Below, piece after piece: positions 44,270 through 53,578 of a DNA stretch of 64,000 nucleotides. Numbering within the stretch: the stretch's first letter is position 1; each line of letters begins with the position of its first letter. A program made the position numbers and the translations under genes. The notes below the pieces were generated by a model. That model was given only the letters and a program-made list of their open reading frames with translations. It was not told the DNA's origin and did no database searches. Source of the DNA: JAPPOI01 sp028818055 (GTDB lineage Bacteria; Pseudomonadota; Alphaproteobacteria; Rhodobacterales; Rhodobacteraceae); contig OZ253954.1 in the NCBI GenBank assembly GCA_965267405.1, forward strand, positions 310,001-374,000, written 5' to 3'.

Positions 44270-44348
44270 AACATGTGCTCCAAAGCGATACAGCTCGGGG
44301 CACTATTGGAAGCGGCCAAGCCCTTTGAGATCTGGAACCGAATTCGGG

Positions 44349-44810
44349 TCATGTCTCGTCCACAACTTCGAACAGCGCGGGAACGGCGGGGCACGGTGCA
44401 AGCTCATTGGCGACCACGTCGCTTAGTCTTGTTTGGTGCAGAAAAACATAGACGTGCGCGGACAGCCCTTCCCAAAGGCGATTGGTCATCGACTGTGCCC
44501 TGCTGCCGGATGCACCGCCCGAGGCCCCAGCACCTGTGTGGAGTGCAGATACGGTTTCGTCGACGGCGCCAAGTATGTCACTGACACGGATCTCTGACGC
44601 TGGTTTCGCCAGACGATATCCGCCACCGGGGCCCCTGACGCTTTCGACCAGTTCTGCCCTGCGCAATTTCACAAACAACTGCTCAAGATAGGGAAGCGAG
44701 ATGTCTTGGCGCTTCGAAATCTCTGAAAGCGACAAAAGGCTATCTTTGTCGGCCGTGGCCAAATCCGCAAGCGCAACCATCGCATATCTGCCCTTCGTGC
44801 TTAACTTCAT
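44349..44810 (-). CDS. iscR: Rrf2 family Fe-S regulator IscR, lacking the cluster-loop cysteines
   Basis: A 153-residue Rrf2 regulator, first gene of the suf operon. ATG at 44808-44810 starts the family MKLSTKGRYAM; a GTG 6 bases earlier is nearer to AAGGG and cannot be excluded. The helix-turn-helix shows LSEISKRQDISLPYLEQLF. The loop that holds three cluster cysteines in E. coli IscR reads HTGAGASGGASGSRAQ here, with none; the only cysteine is C140. R. sphaeroides IscR is known for an atypical cluster site. It probably represses the suf operon. Confidence 0.92.
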   Translation of the reverse strand: MKLSTKGRYAMVALADLATADKDSLLSLSEISKRQDISLPYLEQLFVKLRRAELVESVRGPGGGYRLAKPASEIRVSDILGAVDETVSALHTGAGASGGASGSRAQSMTNRLWEGLSAHVYVFLHQTRLSDVVANELAPCPAVPALFEVVDET

Positions 44811-44891
44811 GGCCACCGCGCCCTTCTAAATTATTGACCTTTTCGACCGCGCAGCTTACCTGACCAGAACCGCGCGGGAGCACTCTCCCGA

Positions 44892-44908
44892 TTTAGAATC
44901 ATTCTAAA
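44892..44908 (-). promoter_or_regulatory. Irr-type iron control box of the suf operon
   Basis: TTTAGAA-N3-TTCTAAA is a perfect dyad, matching the iron control element bound by Irr in alphaproteobacteria. It lies 82 bases before the iscR start. A further half-site TTCTAAA is at 44825-44831, next to the start codon. The site could also affect the divergent hydrolase gene. Confidence 0.85.
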
Positions 44909-44968
44909 GTCCCTGACCAAAAGCGTCAAGAATATGGGGCGCGATCAGACGAAGGAATAAGGGAACTC

Positions 44969-45622
44969 ATGCCCGAGGTAATTTTTCCCGGCCCAGAAGG
45001 TCGGCTCGAAGGTCGCTACCACCCACAAAAGACCAAAGATGCGCCTATTGCGATCATCCTGCACCCGCACCCGCAGTGCGGGGGCACGATGAACAATCGC
45101 GTAGTCTATAATCTGCACTATGCGTTCCATGACATGGGTTTCACGGTGCTGCGTTTTAACTTCCGCGGAGTCGGACGCAGCCAAGGCGAATACGACCAAG
45201 GCGTAGGCGAATTGTCTGACGCGGCGTCTGCTTTGGACTATCTCCAATCCATGAACCAGAACGCCAAACACTGCTGGGTTGCTGGTTTTTCATTCGGCGC
45301 CTGGATCGGTATGCAATTGCTGATGCGTCGCCCTGAAATCACGGGATTCATCAGCGCTTCGCCACCTGCGAACATGTATGACTTTTCGTTTCTGGCACCC
45401 TGCCCTTCGTCAGGCCTGATCATCAACGGTACCGCTGACCGGGTGGCACCACCTGCGGACACGCATGCCTTGGTGGACAAGCTGCACGAACAAAAGGGTA
45501 TCACGATCACCCATACCGAGATCGAAGGTTCGGGCCACTTCTTCGAAGATCCTCACATGGACACGATGATTGGAAACGTAACCGAATACGTTCAGCGGCG
45601 TTTGACGGAAAACACGCGCTAA
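44969..45622 (+). CDS. Alpha/beta hydrolase (dienelactone hydrolase-like)
   Basis: A 217-residue cytoplasmic hydrolase. The oxyanion strand HPHPQCGGTMNN and the triad S108 (GFSFG), D157 (GTADRV) and H190 (GSGHFF) are all visible. It belongs to the short alpha/beta hydrolases annotated as CocE/NonD-type. It is divergent from iscR over 158 bases that include the Irr box, so iron control is possible. The substrate is unknown. Confidence 0.88.
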   Translation: MPEVIFPGPEGRLEGRYHPQKTKDAPIAIILHPHPQCGGTMNNRVVYNLHYAFHDMGFTVLRFNFRGVGRSQGEYDQGVGELSDAASALDYLQSMNQNAKHCWVAGFSFGAWIGMQLLMRRPEITGFISASPPANMYDFSFLAPCPSSGLIINGTADRVAPPADTHALVDKLHEQKGITITHTEIEGSGHFFEDPHMDTMIGNVTEYVQRRLTENTR

Positions 45623-46234
45623 TCAGCGTGTGACTTCGATAATCGAGCACCCATTGTCTGTCAGGTAGTCAGCCGGTGGATTGGTTGCGACCCAGTAATC
45701 GCATTCTGAAAGAGCACCTTCGACGGTTGGACCAACCGTGAAACCGCCAATCCAGGAACCGATGGCGCCATTACCATGAATTGCGATCGCGCGGACCTTT
45801 GGTTCCAGCTGGATATCCTGATAAGTACTTGCGGCTTTCGGTGTGAGCGTGACGAACCCGTCTTTCGCGTTTTCGTTTGGAACCAGCCAAGCGATCACCG
45901 AGCACTCATTTGGAATGGTTGCGAAGGCGCGGCAATGTTCCAGTGCGTGAATTTCTGCCAAAGGCGCGGAATTGTAGCCCTCGGCGTAGCCACTCGCACC
46001 TCCGCCACTGGCAAATGCACCGAAAAACGTGCCTTCAGAAAATGCCGCCCACAGTTCAGCGTCACCAACCACTTTTCCGTCTGGCCAACCGCCGACCAAA
46101 ATTGCGGTGGCGTCAAATATCTGGATTGGACGAGTTAGAGATGACGCCGCCTGGTTCTCGGCGCGCATAAAAAGGAAGAAGCCGAGTCCCGCCAGAACCG
46201 CCAAAACGAAAATGCCAGTTTTCAGTTGTCTCAT
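45623..46234 (-). CDS. Membrane-anchored protein, unknown
   Basis: A 203-residue protein with one N-terminal membrane segment (residues 6-23) and a periplasmic domain with four or so cysteines (EHCRAFATIP, NECSVIAW, SECDYW, NGCSII) likely in disulfides. Proteins like this in Rhodobacterales often bear the misleading name 5-aminolevulinate synthase; no PLP motif is present. The stop codon abuts the hydrolase stop with no gap. Confidence 0.75.
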   Translation of the reverse strand: MRQLKTGIFVLAVLAGLGFFLFMRAENQAASSLTRPIQIFDATAILVGGWPDGKVVGDAELWAAFSEGTFFGAFASGGGASGYAEGYNSAPLAEIHALEHCRAFATIPNECSVIAWLVPNENAKDGFVTLTPKAASTYQDIQLEPKVRAIAIHGNGAIGSWIGGFTVGPTVEGALSECDYWVATNPPADYLTDNGCSIIEVTR

Positions 46235-46297
46235 GACTGCAAAAGACCAGAGAGCGTTTAACTGAACAAGTTCCTACCACATGGATTGAAATAAGTT

Positions 46298-46317
46298 CGG
46301 TATACCTTCGCATACCG
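46298..46317. promoter_or_regulatory. Inverted repeat CGGTAT-N8-ATACCG upstream of icd
   Basis: Six-bp perfect arms with an 8-base centre, 68 bases before the icd start. It might be an operator. No regulator can be named. Confidence 0.3.
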
Positions 46318-46384
46318 TCTTTCCATTTCAGAATTCCTGCGTTATGAGCCGCGCAAAGTTATTCACCCGCAAGGAGCCGCCCCT

Positions 46385-47599
46385 ATGACCAAGATCAAAG
46401 TCGAAAATCCGGTTGTCGAACTGGATGGCGACGAGATGACCCGCATCATCTGGCAGTTCATCAAAGACAAGTTGATCCTGCCGTATCTCGATATTGACCT
46501 GCTGTACTACGATCTTGGCATCGAAGAGCGTGATCGCACCGAAGACCAGATCACCATCGACGCAGCCGAAAAGATCAAAGAGGTCGGCGTCGGCGTGAAA
46601 TGTGCGACAATCACACCGGACGAAGCCCGCGTTGAAGAATTCGGATTGAAAAAGATGTGGCGGTCGCCGAACGGCACCATCCGTAACATCCTGGGCGGTG
46701 TTGTCTTCCGTGCACCGATCATCTGTTCGAACGTTCCACGCCTTGTGCCCGGTTGGACAAAGCCGATCGTCATCGGCCGTCATGCGTTTGGCGACCAGTA
46801 CCGCGCAACCGACATGAAATTCCCCGGCCCTGGCACGCTCAGCATGAAATTCGTTGGCGATGACGGTGAAGTGGTTGAGCACGAAGTGTTCAAGGCGCCG
46901 GCGTCTGGTGTTTTCATGTCGATGTATAACCTCGATCAGTCGATCATCGATTTCGCACGTGCATCTATGAACTATGGCCTGAGCCTTGGTTGGCCGGTCT
47001 ACATGTCGACCAAGAACACCATTCTCAAGCAGTATGACGGTCGCTTCCTCGAGCTGTTCCAAAAAGTCTACGAGGAAGAATTTGAAGATAAATTCAAGAA
47101 GGCCGGCATCACCTATGAACACCGCCTGATCGACGACATGGTCGCTTGCGCGATGAAATGGAACGGCGGTTTTGTTTGGGCCTGTAAGAACTACGACGGC
47201 GATGTTCAGTCGGACACGGTCGCACAGGGATTTGGGTCGCTGGGTCTTATGACATCGCAGCTGATGACGCCCGATGGAAAGATTGTCGAAGCGGAAGCGG
47301 CGCACGGAACCGTGACGCGCCACTATCGCCAGCACCAGAAAGGTGAGCAAACGTCGACCAACTCAATCGCGTCGATCTTTGCTTGGACAGGTGGCCTGAA
47401 GCACCGCGCCAAGCTGGACGACAATGCACCGTTGATGAACTTTGCTGAAACTTTGGAAAAGGTCATCGTGGACACTGTCGAGTCCGGTCATATGACAAAA
47501 GACCTCGCTCTTCTCGTTGGTCCGGATCAGCAGTGGCTCACAACAACCGGGTTCCTTGAGAAGATTGACGAGAATCTTGCCGAGGCTCTCGCCGGTTAA
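46385..47599 (+). CDS. icd: Isocitrate dehydrogenase (NADP), eukaryote-like type
   Basis: A 404-residue TCA-cycle enzyme that converts isocitrate to 2-oxoglutarate with NADP. It belongs to the group shared with mitochondria (about 400 residues): VVELDGDEMTRIIW at the N-terminus, the substrate motif KKMWRSPNGTIRNIL, the metal-site stretch IDDMVACAMKWNGGFVWACKNYDGD, and AEAAHGTVTRHYR in the cofactor part. It is monocistronic, followed by a good terminator. Confidence 0.97.
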   Translation: MTKIKVENPVVELDGDEMTRIIWQFIKDKLILPYLDIDLLYYDLGIEERDRTEDQITIDAAEKIKEVGVGVKCATITPDEARVEEFGLKKMWRSPNGTIRNILGGVVFRAPIICSNVPRLVPGWTKPIVIGRHAFGDQYRATDMKFPGPGTLSMKFVGDDGEVVEHEVFKAPASGVFMSMYNLDQSIIDFARASMNYGLSLGWPVYMSTKNTILKQYDGRFLELFQKVYEEEFEDKFKKAGITYEHRLIDDMVACAMKWNGGFVWACKNYDGDVQSDTVAQGFGSLGLMTSQLMTPDGKIVEAEAAHGTVTRHYRQHQKGEQTSTNSIASIFAWTGGLKHRAKLDDNAPLMNFAETLEKVIVDTVESGHMTKDLALLVGPDQQWLTTTGFLEKIDENLAEALAG

Positions 47600-47618
47600 G
47601 CATTGAAAAAACCTGAAC

Positions 47619-47650
47619 AGGCGTGGCGGAGAAGACCCGCTACGCCTTTT
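47619..47650 (+). terminator. Rho-independent terminator of icd
   Basis: An 11-bp stem, 47619-47629 with 47637-47647 (one G-U pair), and a 7-base loop, then a short T-run. It lies 20 bases past the icd stop. Confidence 0.85.
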
Positions 47651-47700
47651 CTGTGTCTGGCTTCTGGATCCAGAGCTGCAACACCCTCTAAGTAACATTC

Positions 47701-48444
47701 ATGCTCGTTCGTGCATTGGCCATCCTTTTCGCTGTCGTCTCGGCCTCGATCGCCCTGACGATGCACTTCGGTCAGGATGTCTTAATTGCGTTGGGGTTGA
47801 TCCTTGTTCAGCTTAAGATCATCGCAAAGAAGATCGTCTCAATTGAGCTTCCGGCAATTCTGACTTGGCTGAAGGCGGAAACAGCAACATTCTTTCGGAT
47901 TGAGCTTTTGAAGAAGTGGGCGATGACAACCCTTCTTCCTCTTTTGGTGGGCAATGCCCTCATCAAGAAGTTTTCGGCTTGGATCGGGAAGTATCGTGAA
48001 GCAATCCGCGGCAACTATGACGCCCTGCTGAATTGGTACATGGACCTGGACTGGCCGGTCCAAATCGTCGCTGCGTTGATAGTGCTGTTCGCACTTTTGG
48101 GCCTTTCAGTCTCCTCGATAGGCCTTTGGCTCATCCTGTTCTCGGTCAAACTTCCGTTTTGGCTCCTCGCTGCCTTCAGTTCGTTGGTGCAAATGACGTG
48201 GCTCACAATCAGAAAGATGGCGTTCAAGACGGTCGCATTCTTACAGCTTGGGTGGCTTTGGCGCTTCATTCAAAACAGGTTGCCGCAATCATATCTTGAA
48301 AAGAAAAGACGGTTCGACTTCCGGGTTGCGCGCGCGGTCGTGCGACGCCGTCGCATGACAGTCAGGCAATTGGCCAGCAGCAAGGATAGCCTGTCGATGC
48401 GTTTGGAGGTTTTGAGAGAGCGTTGGCGCCAAAGACGCCAGTAG
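47701..48444 (+). CDS. Membrane protein, unknown
   Basis: A 247-residue protein with about five hydrophobic segments in the first 185 residues and a strongly basic cytoplasmic tail (KKRRFDFRVARAVVRRRR, then many Arg to the end). The tail could contact membrane lipid or RNA. The stop abuts the stop of the convergent lipoprotein gene. I recognise no family, but composition and codon use are those of a gene. Confidence 0.72.
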   Translation: MLVRALAILFAVVSASIALTMHFGQDVLIALGLILVQLKIIAKKIVSIELPAILTWLKAETATFFRIELLKKWAMTTLLPLLVGNALIKKFSAWIGKYREAIRGNYDALLNWYMDLDWPVQIVAALIVLFALLGLSVSSIGLWLILFSVKLPFWLLAAFSSLVQMTWLTIRKMAFKTVAFLQLGWLWRFIQNRLPQSYLEKKRRFDFRVARAVVRRRRMTVRQLASSKDSLSMRLEVLRERWRQRRQ

Positions 48445-49407
48445 CTATTCGACGAATTCGCTGGAGGTGAAACCAGCAGCGCCAACATACTGGTAGTTGA
48501 ACTCTCCGCCTTCAACCAAGGCGTCAAACCCGATAACACCTGTGATCTCTTCGCCGTTTGGCCCGAAGAACACGCCGCTCAATGCCGAATTGTTCACGCA
48601 CGCGTGGCCAACCGGGCAGACAAGGTCTGGCATCCCTACAAGTCCGTTCCCGACCAATGGGCCATCAATGAACACCATTTCGTAGTCCTGTGCGTCACCT
48701 GTTGGGTCCAAGCGACCGATAAGTCGACCCGCCACGTCGCTATCGGAAAAATCTACTGTCAGGTTCAGAACGCCCACATTCTGAATTTCGCTTGAAACAA
48801 GCGCACCTTCCGTCGTGAGCAATTGACCATATCCGGCGTAATTGCCGACGTAGTTCACCTCTTCTGATTTGGCCACAAGCACGTCAGGAGAGGTTTCATG
48901 CCCGAAGGCAAAAAAACCTTCAGTGTCGATCGGCTCAAGAACGCCTCCGTTTTCTCGGCTGTAAGAATAGAAACCGCCTGTCCCGGAATGCGTCAAAACG
49001 AGATTTCTATAGGCTCTGAAAAGCCGCCCGTCGCTGTCCGTTGCGTCTCCGTCAACAAATACCAGCGTTTCGCCGTCCAGCGAAAGCGTCAGATCACGAC
49101 TAGCGAGGGCGCTAAATCCAATCGGCAAAGTTGTTCTTTCGTCGCCGATGACCAGTCTGGTTTCTCCGGTGTTGCGATCAGTAACAAACCGAGCGACTTT
49201 CACAGTGATTTCAGTGCCTTCCGCGTCGGCAAGCACTTCGGATCCATCAGAAAACGCTAGTCCGTTTGCAGAACCGACGGCCGTTAGAGCGCCAGCGTAG
49301 TAAGCCGGGTCAGCGCCACGACTTTCGTAAGGCGCAGACCCACACCCTGCCAACAGTATGCAAATGCCTGATTTTATGATGTTTTTTGCCCGCACCGCGC
49401 GCCTCAA
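48445..49407 (-). CDS. Lipoprotein with transferrin-binding-protein-like beta-barrel
   Basis: A 320-residue lipoprotein; the lipobox LLAGC is near residues 18-22. The rest is beta-rich, ending in a domain with GFFAFGHETSPD and SGVFFGPNGEEITGVIGF. This last pattern is that of TbpB-like or haemophilus-type surface beta-barrels, common as single copies in Rhodobacterales. No TonB receptor or Slam exporter gene lies nearby, so iron binding is not supported by context. Anchoring in the outer membrane is inferred. Confidence 0.75.
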   Translation of the reverse strand: MRRAVRAKNIIKSGICILLAGCGSAPYESRGADPAYYAGALTAVGSANGLAFSDGSEVLADAEGTEITVKVARFVTDRNTGETRLVIGDERTTLPIGFSALASRDLTLSLDGETLVFVDGDATDSDGRLFRAYRNLVLTHSGTGGFYSYSRENGGVLEPIDTEGFFAFGHETSPDVLVAKSEEVNYVGNYAGYGQLLTTEGALVSSEIQNVGVLNLTVDFSDSDVAGRLIGRLDPTGDAQDYEMVFIDGPLVGNGLVGMPDLVCPVGHACVNNSALSGVFFGPNGEEITGVIGFDALVEGGEFNYQYVGAAGFTSSEFVE

Positions 49408-49512
49408 GAATCCTGCTAAAAGCCTATGGTTAATGGTATGTGAAGCTTCTATTGGCAGGAAATACGGCGAGAATAAGGCTGATTGTCTTTCGGCTGGAAA
49501 CCGCCGAGCTGT

Positions 49513-50682
49513 TTAGTCGCTTTTCGGTAACCTTACGATTTCGGCTGAGCTGTCTTTTGCGAGTTCCTCAAAGTCGAAGTTATCCAACCGTTTTGCCCGA
49601 CGCCCAGCCTTTTCCGCACTTATCTTGATATCCGATATGTCTTTGGCCGCTTGACCAAAGTGTCTGTCCAAGTTTTCGACGCGTGTCGTTAGTCGGTCGA
49701 CATCACCATAAAGCAAGGCCAATTCACGCCTGATCGCGCCTGCTTGCTCACGCATGCGCGCATCTTTCAGGATCGCACGCATGGTATTCAGCGTCGCCAT
49801 GCACGTGGTGGGCGAGACAATCCAAACCCTTGCGGCAAAGCCTTCGCGCACAACATCCGGCAAACGGGCGTGGAGTTCGGCGTAAATCGCTTCGCTGGGC
49901 AAAAACATCAGAGCCCCGTCGGCGGTTTCGCCATCGATAATGTACTTTTCCGATATCGCCTTGATATGTGTACGCACGGCGGTTCTGAACAACGTTGTAG
50001 CGCGCTTGCGGCCATCTTCGTTCTGGGCCTCGATCAACGCCTCATATGCTTCAAGTGGGAATTTCGCGTCGATTACAATGGGTCCTGGCGGGTTTGGTAG
50101 ATGGATCAGGCAATCAGCCCGCTTGCCATTCGAAAGCGTCGCTTGCCACGCATAACTGTCTGAAGGCAGCGCCTTTGAAACGATGTCTTTCAATTGAATT
50201 TCACCGAATGCACCGCGCGTTTGCTTGTTGGCCAGAATGTCCTGCAAGGACAGGACGTCACCGGACAGCTTTTGGATATTCTCCTGTGCTTTATCGATAG
50301 TCTCGAGCCGTTGCTGCAGCTCGCCAAGTGACCGTGCCGTTTTAGTCGCCGAGCCTTGCAAGTTTTCATTCATTTTCATGGTCACGTCGGCAAGTCGCTG
50401 CTCCATCAATTTGAGCATGTTGGCCTGGCTCGCCGCTTGCGCTTCACTGACGTGGGTCAATCCACCTGCCAGTTGGTGCTGCCCATCTGACAAGCTTTGC
50501 ACCCGCTGACCAAGCGTCTGCATATCTTGCGCCAGCGGTGCCATCATCGATGCAGAGTGCCCTGCCCGGCGAACCGCAAGTACAAGCAGAACTAGTACAA
50601 GAACAACGAAAAACGCCGTGCCGATCGCCGCTAACACCAGCGGATCGTCAAACGCATACTCTGTTCCACCAATTGTGATCAT
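49513..50682 (-). CDS. rmuC: RmuC family DNA recombination protein
   Basis: A 389-residue protein. A membrane segment near residues 16-37 is followed by a long coiled coil (about 50-150) and the RmuC nuclease-like core: LKDIVSKALPSDSYAWQ, IDAKFPLEAYEAL and LMFLPSEAIYAEL. RmuC limits inversion between short repeats. It overlaps mutL by 4 bases, so the two are coupled, which makes sense for genome stability. Confidence 0.93.
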   Translation of the reverse strand: MITIGGTEYAFDDPLVLAAIGTAFFVVLVLVLLVLAVRRAGHSASMMAPLAQDMQTLGQRVQSLSDGQHQLAGGLTHVSEAQAASQANMLKLMEQRLADVTMKMNENLQGSATKTARSLGELQQRLETIDKAQENIQKLSGDVLSLQDILANKQTRGAFGEIQLKDIVSKALPSDSYAWQATLSNGKRADCLIHLPNPPGPIVIDAKFPLEAYEALIEAQNEDGRKRATTLFRTAVRTHIKAISEKYIIDGETADGALMFLPSEAIYAELHARLPDVVREGFAARVWIVSPTTCMATLNTMRAILKDARMREQAGAIRRELALLYGDVDRLTTRVENLDRHFGQAAKDISDIKISAEKAGRRAKRLDNFDFEELAKDSSAEIVRLPKSD

Positions 50683-52496
50683 TTCCTGCCAAACAGCTTT
50701 TCGATGTCATCGAGTTTCAATTCGACATACGTGGGCCGGCCATGATTGCACTGGCCGGAATGCGGAGTGGCTTCCATTTCGCGCAACAACGCATTCATTT
50801 CGTCTGCTTGCATCCTTCTGCCCGAACGGATCGATCCATGACAAGAGACACGGCTAAGGATCGCTTCGATCTTGGATTGCAAAAGATCGCTGTCGCCAAG
50901 ATCGACCAATTCGTCCAAGACATCGCGCAAAAGTGCTTCAGCGTTGACCGGGCCCAGGATCGCTGGCGTTTCGCGTACCGCGACAGCGCCCTCGCCAAAT
51001 GGCTCAATAGTCAGCCCGAACTTGGCAAGCGTGTCCGCATGATCGAGTAGTCGCGATGCGTCAGATCCAAGCTCAATGATTTCAGGAACCAACAGGGCTT
51101 GGGCGGCAACACCATTCGCGGCCATTTGCTTCTTTAGCTTTTCATAAACCAGTCTTTCGTGGGCCGCATGCTGATCCACGATTACGATGCCCGTTTCTGT
51201 TTGGGCGATGACGTAGTTTTCGTGGACTTGCGCTCTGGCCGCGCCAAGCGGCCGCGACTGTTCGTCCTGCTCGACGACCGAGATGTTTTCCACACGCGCA
51301 CTTACGGCATCAAACGCTTGTGATTGCTCAGCAAAACCCGATTGACGCGGCAACGGATTGGCGGCCGGCCGATCCATTTGATAAACCCGCGGTTCCATTG
51401 GCCGTTGGCTAAACGCGCCCAGTGTTTCTTTGGACACCGTCGTCGAGGCGCGATGCCCTGCTTCAGCAAGCGCATGACGCAATCCGCTCACAATGAGTCC
51501 GCGGGCCACTCCAGGCTCACGAAACCGAACTTCCGATTTCGCGGGATGGACATTGACGTCTACCAGCTCTGGTTCGCAATCGACGAATAGAACAGCAGCC
51601 GGATGACGGTCGCGGCTGAGAAAATCCATGTAGGCTGCTCGCAATGCTCCGGTCAGAAGCTTGTCGCGGACAGGCCGTCCGTTGACGAATAGATACTGGT
51701 GAACGGCTGAACCCCGAGAATAGGTCGGCAACGCCGCGAAACCCGTCATATGCAAGCCTTCGCGTTCGGCATCGATTGCAATAGCGTTTTCGGTGAAGTC
51801 CTTGCCCAAGATCCGGCGCAAGCGGCCTTGCAGCGCCTCAACTGGTGTTCCGGTCTCTGCAGGGTACGAAAAAATCTCACGCCGACCTTCAGTCGCATCA
51901 GAAAGCGTGAACTGAACAAACGGCTCAGCCATGGCCAGACGCTTGACCACATCGGTCACTGCCTGCATCTCGGCCCGATCCGTGCGCATAAACTTAAGGC
52001 GAGCCGGCGTGGCAAAGAAAAGATCGCGCAATTCAACCGTTGTCCCGGGCTGATGCGCTGCAGGTCTGGTGGGGCCAAGCGTACCGCCCTCAACAGAAAT
52101 TGACGCTGCTTCGGCTTGTTGCGCCCGCGACGTAATCGTCAGCCGACCGACGGCACCCAAAGACGGCAATGCCTCGCCCCGAAAGCCGAAGGTATGAATG
52201 TTCAGTAGATCGGTACCGTCGATCTTTGATGTCGCGTGCCGGCTCAAAGCGAGTTCGAGTTGATCGGCAGCTATCCCACATCCGTCATCTTCGACGCGGA
52301 TCAGTCTCTTGCCGCCGTCTGCCACGGTGATTTCGATCCGTCTCGCGCCGGCATCCAGCGCATTTTCCACCAACTCTTTAACGGCAGAGGCCGGTCTTTC
52401 CACAACTTCGCCGGCCGCAATCTGGTTGATTGCAGTTTCGTCAAGTTGACGAATCTGTGGACTATTTTGGCTTATATTGGGGTCGGCGGCATGCAT
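50679..52496 (-). CDS. mutL: DNA mismatch repair protein MutL
   Basis: A 605-residue MutL. The GHKL ATPase domain holds IAAGEVVERPASAVKELVENALDAGA, VEDDGCGI and FGFRGEALPS. The C-terminal domain has the endonuclease motif DQHAAHERLVYE and a late C-NHGRP segment, so it is the nicking type expected in bacteria without MutH. ATG at 52494-52496 is the best start as it precedes the family N-terminus; upstream codons overlap the divergent transporter gene. RmuC follows with a 4-base overlap. Confidence 0.95.
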   Translation of the reverse strand: MHAADPNISQNSPQIRQLDETAINQIAAGEVVERPASAVKELVENALDAGARRIEITVADGGKRLIRVEDDGCGIAADQLELALSRHATSKIDGTDLLNIHTFGFRGEALPSLGAVGRLTITSRAQQAEAASISVEGGTLGPTRPAAHQPGTTVELRDLFFATPARLKFMRTDRAEMQAVTDVVKRLAMAEPFVQFTLSDATEGRREIFSYPAETGTPVEALQGRLRRILGKDFTENAIAIDAEREGLHMTGFAALPTYSRGSAVHQYLFVNGRPVRDKLLTGALRAAYMDFLSRDRHPAAVLFVDCEPELVDVNVHPAKSEVRFREPGVARGLIVSGLRHALAEAGHRASTTVSKETLGAFSQRPMEPRVYQMDRPAANPLPRQSGFAEQSQAFDAVSARVENISVVEQDEQSRPLGAARAQVHENYVIAQTETGIVIVDQHAAHERLVYEKLKKQMAANGVAAQALLVPEIIELGSDASRLLDHADTLAKFGLTIEPFGEGAVAVRETPAILGPVNAEALLRDVLDELVDLGDSDLLQSKIEAILSRVSCHGSIRSGRRMQADEMNALLREMEATPHSGQCNHGRPTYVELKLDDIEKLFGRK

Positions 52497-52603
52497 CCTA
52501 CTAGGGATAGCATGAGGCAGCCAAGACGTCCATGTGGAATAAGGTGAGTTTTCAATCTTTCCGGCGACTGATACCAGCACCGGGCGAAGACCCGGAGCCG
52601 AAA

Positions 52604-53464
52604 ATGGCCAATACCAAAGCAATCCTCCTTATGACGGCTGCAATGCTCGCATTCGCGATCAGCGATGCGTTCATCAATCGGGCCGCCCTGACGCTACCAA
52701 CCGGTCAGATTATCACACTGACTTGTGCGCTCAGCTTGCTGGTATTCTTGGTTATTTTGGTTGCCAAAGGCACGCCAATGTTCTCGCGGGACCTGCTGAA
52801 CCGAGCTGTCGTAATTCGAACGGCTGGTGAAGTTTTCGGATCATTGGGTTACGTCACCGCGCTGTCCTTGATCCCTTTGGCGACCGCGTCCGCGATGCTT
52901 CAAGCCCAGCCGCTCGCGGTGACCATGGCCGCCGCACTGTTCCTTGGCGAAAAAGTTGGACCACGCCGTTGGGCCGCAGTTGGCCTCGGGTTTTTTGGCG
53001 TGCTTTTGATTTTGCGTCCCGGCGCCGATGCTTTCGACGCAAACGCGCTTTGGGCCGTGGTCGGAATAATCGGTTTGACCGCGCGCGATCTGGGAACTCG
53101 GATGCTTCCGCCAAATATCACCACGCCGTTTGTATCGGCCTGGGCACTGTTGCTGTTGGGCATTCTTGGTGTTCTGATCACGCCTTGGAGCGGCGCGTGG
53201 CGTGCGATCGATACGATCACGTGGGTCTGGCTCATTGGCGCGTCGGCTGCGGTCGCTGTGGCGTTTTTTGCAATTACTGCAGCGCTTCGCCAAGGCGAGG
53301 TCTCGGCCATTGCTCCTTTCCGCTACACTCGAATGGTTTTTGCCTTGGCAATTGCCATGCTCTTTTTAAGCGAACGTCCCGATATATGGACGTGGGTCGG
53401 AACAGCGTTGATCATCGGATCCGGAATTTATGCGTTCTGGCGGGAAAAGCAGTTGGCAAAGTGA
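52604..53464 (+). CDS. DMT superfamily transporter (EamA type)
   Basis: A 286-residue inner-membrane protein with ten hydrophobic segments in two EamA repeats. ATG at 52604 has GGAG 6 bases upstream; a frame 72 bases longer is not hydrophobic at its start. The repeat junctions read LQAQPLAVTMAAALFLGEK and FRYTRMVFALAIAMLFLSE, the typical end of each half. It exports or imports a small metabolite; which one is unknown. Divergent from mutL. Confidence 0.88.
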   Translation: MANTKAILLMTAAMLAFAISDAFINRAALTLPTGQIITLTCALSLLVFLVILVAKGTPMFSRDLLNRAVVIRTAGEVFGSLGYVTALSLIPLATASAMLQAQPLAVTMAAALFLGEKVGPRRWAAVGLGFFGVLLILRPGADAFDANALWAVVGIIGLTARDLGTRMLPPNITTPFVSAWALLLLGILGVLITPWSGAWRAIDTITWVWLIGASAAVAVAFFAITAALRQGEVSAIAPFRYTRMVFALAIAMLFLSERPDIWTWVGTALIIGSGIYAFWREKQLAK

Positions 53465-53578
53465 TCTCGCAAGTCGTGAGTCACTAATTGTTAGCGGTAT
53501 CATTTACCGCGTTTAAACTTCTGAACACCCCTGCTATAGAGCCCTCAAATTCAACCTCTTCGTTGCGAGGGACACTCC

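Noticed and set aside
45623..46234. 5-aminolevulinate synthase
   Set aside because: This name is sometimes attached to such proteins, but it has no PLP-enzyme motif, is only 203 residues and is membrane-anchored.
46328..47350. 340-residue minus-strand frame over icd
   Set aside because: icd is certain on the plus strand; the antisense frame has no family motifs and starts inside the gene.
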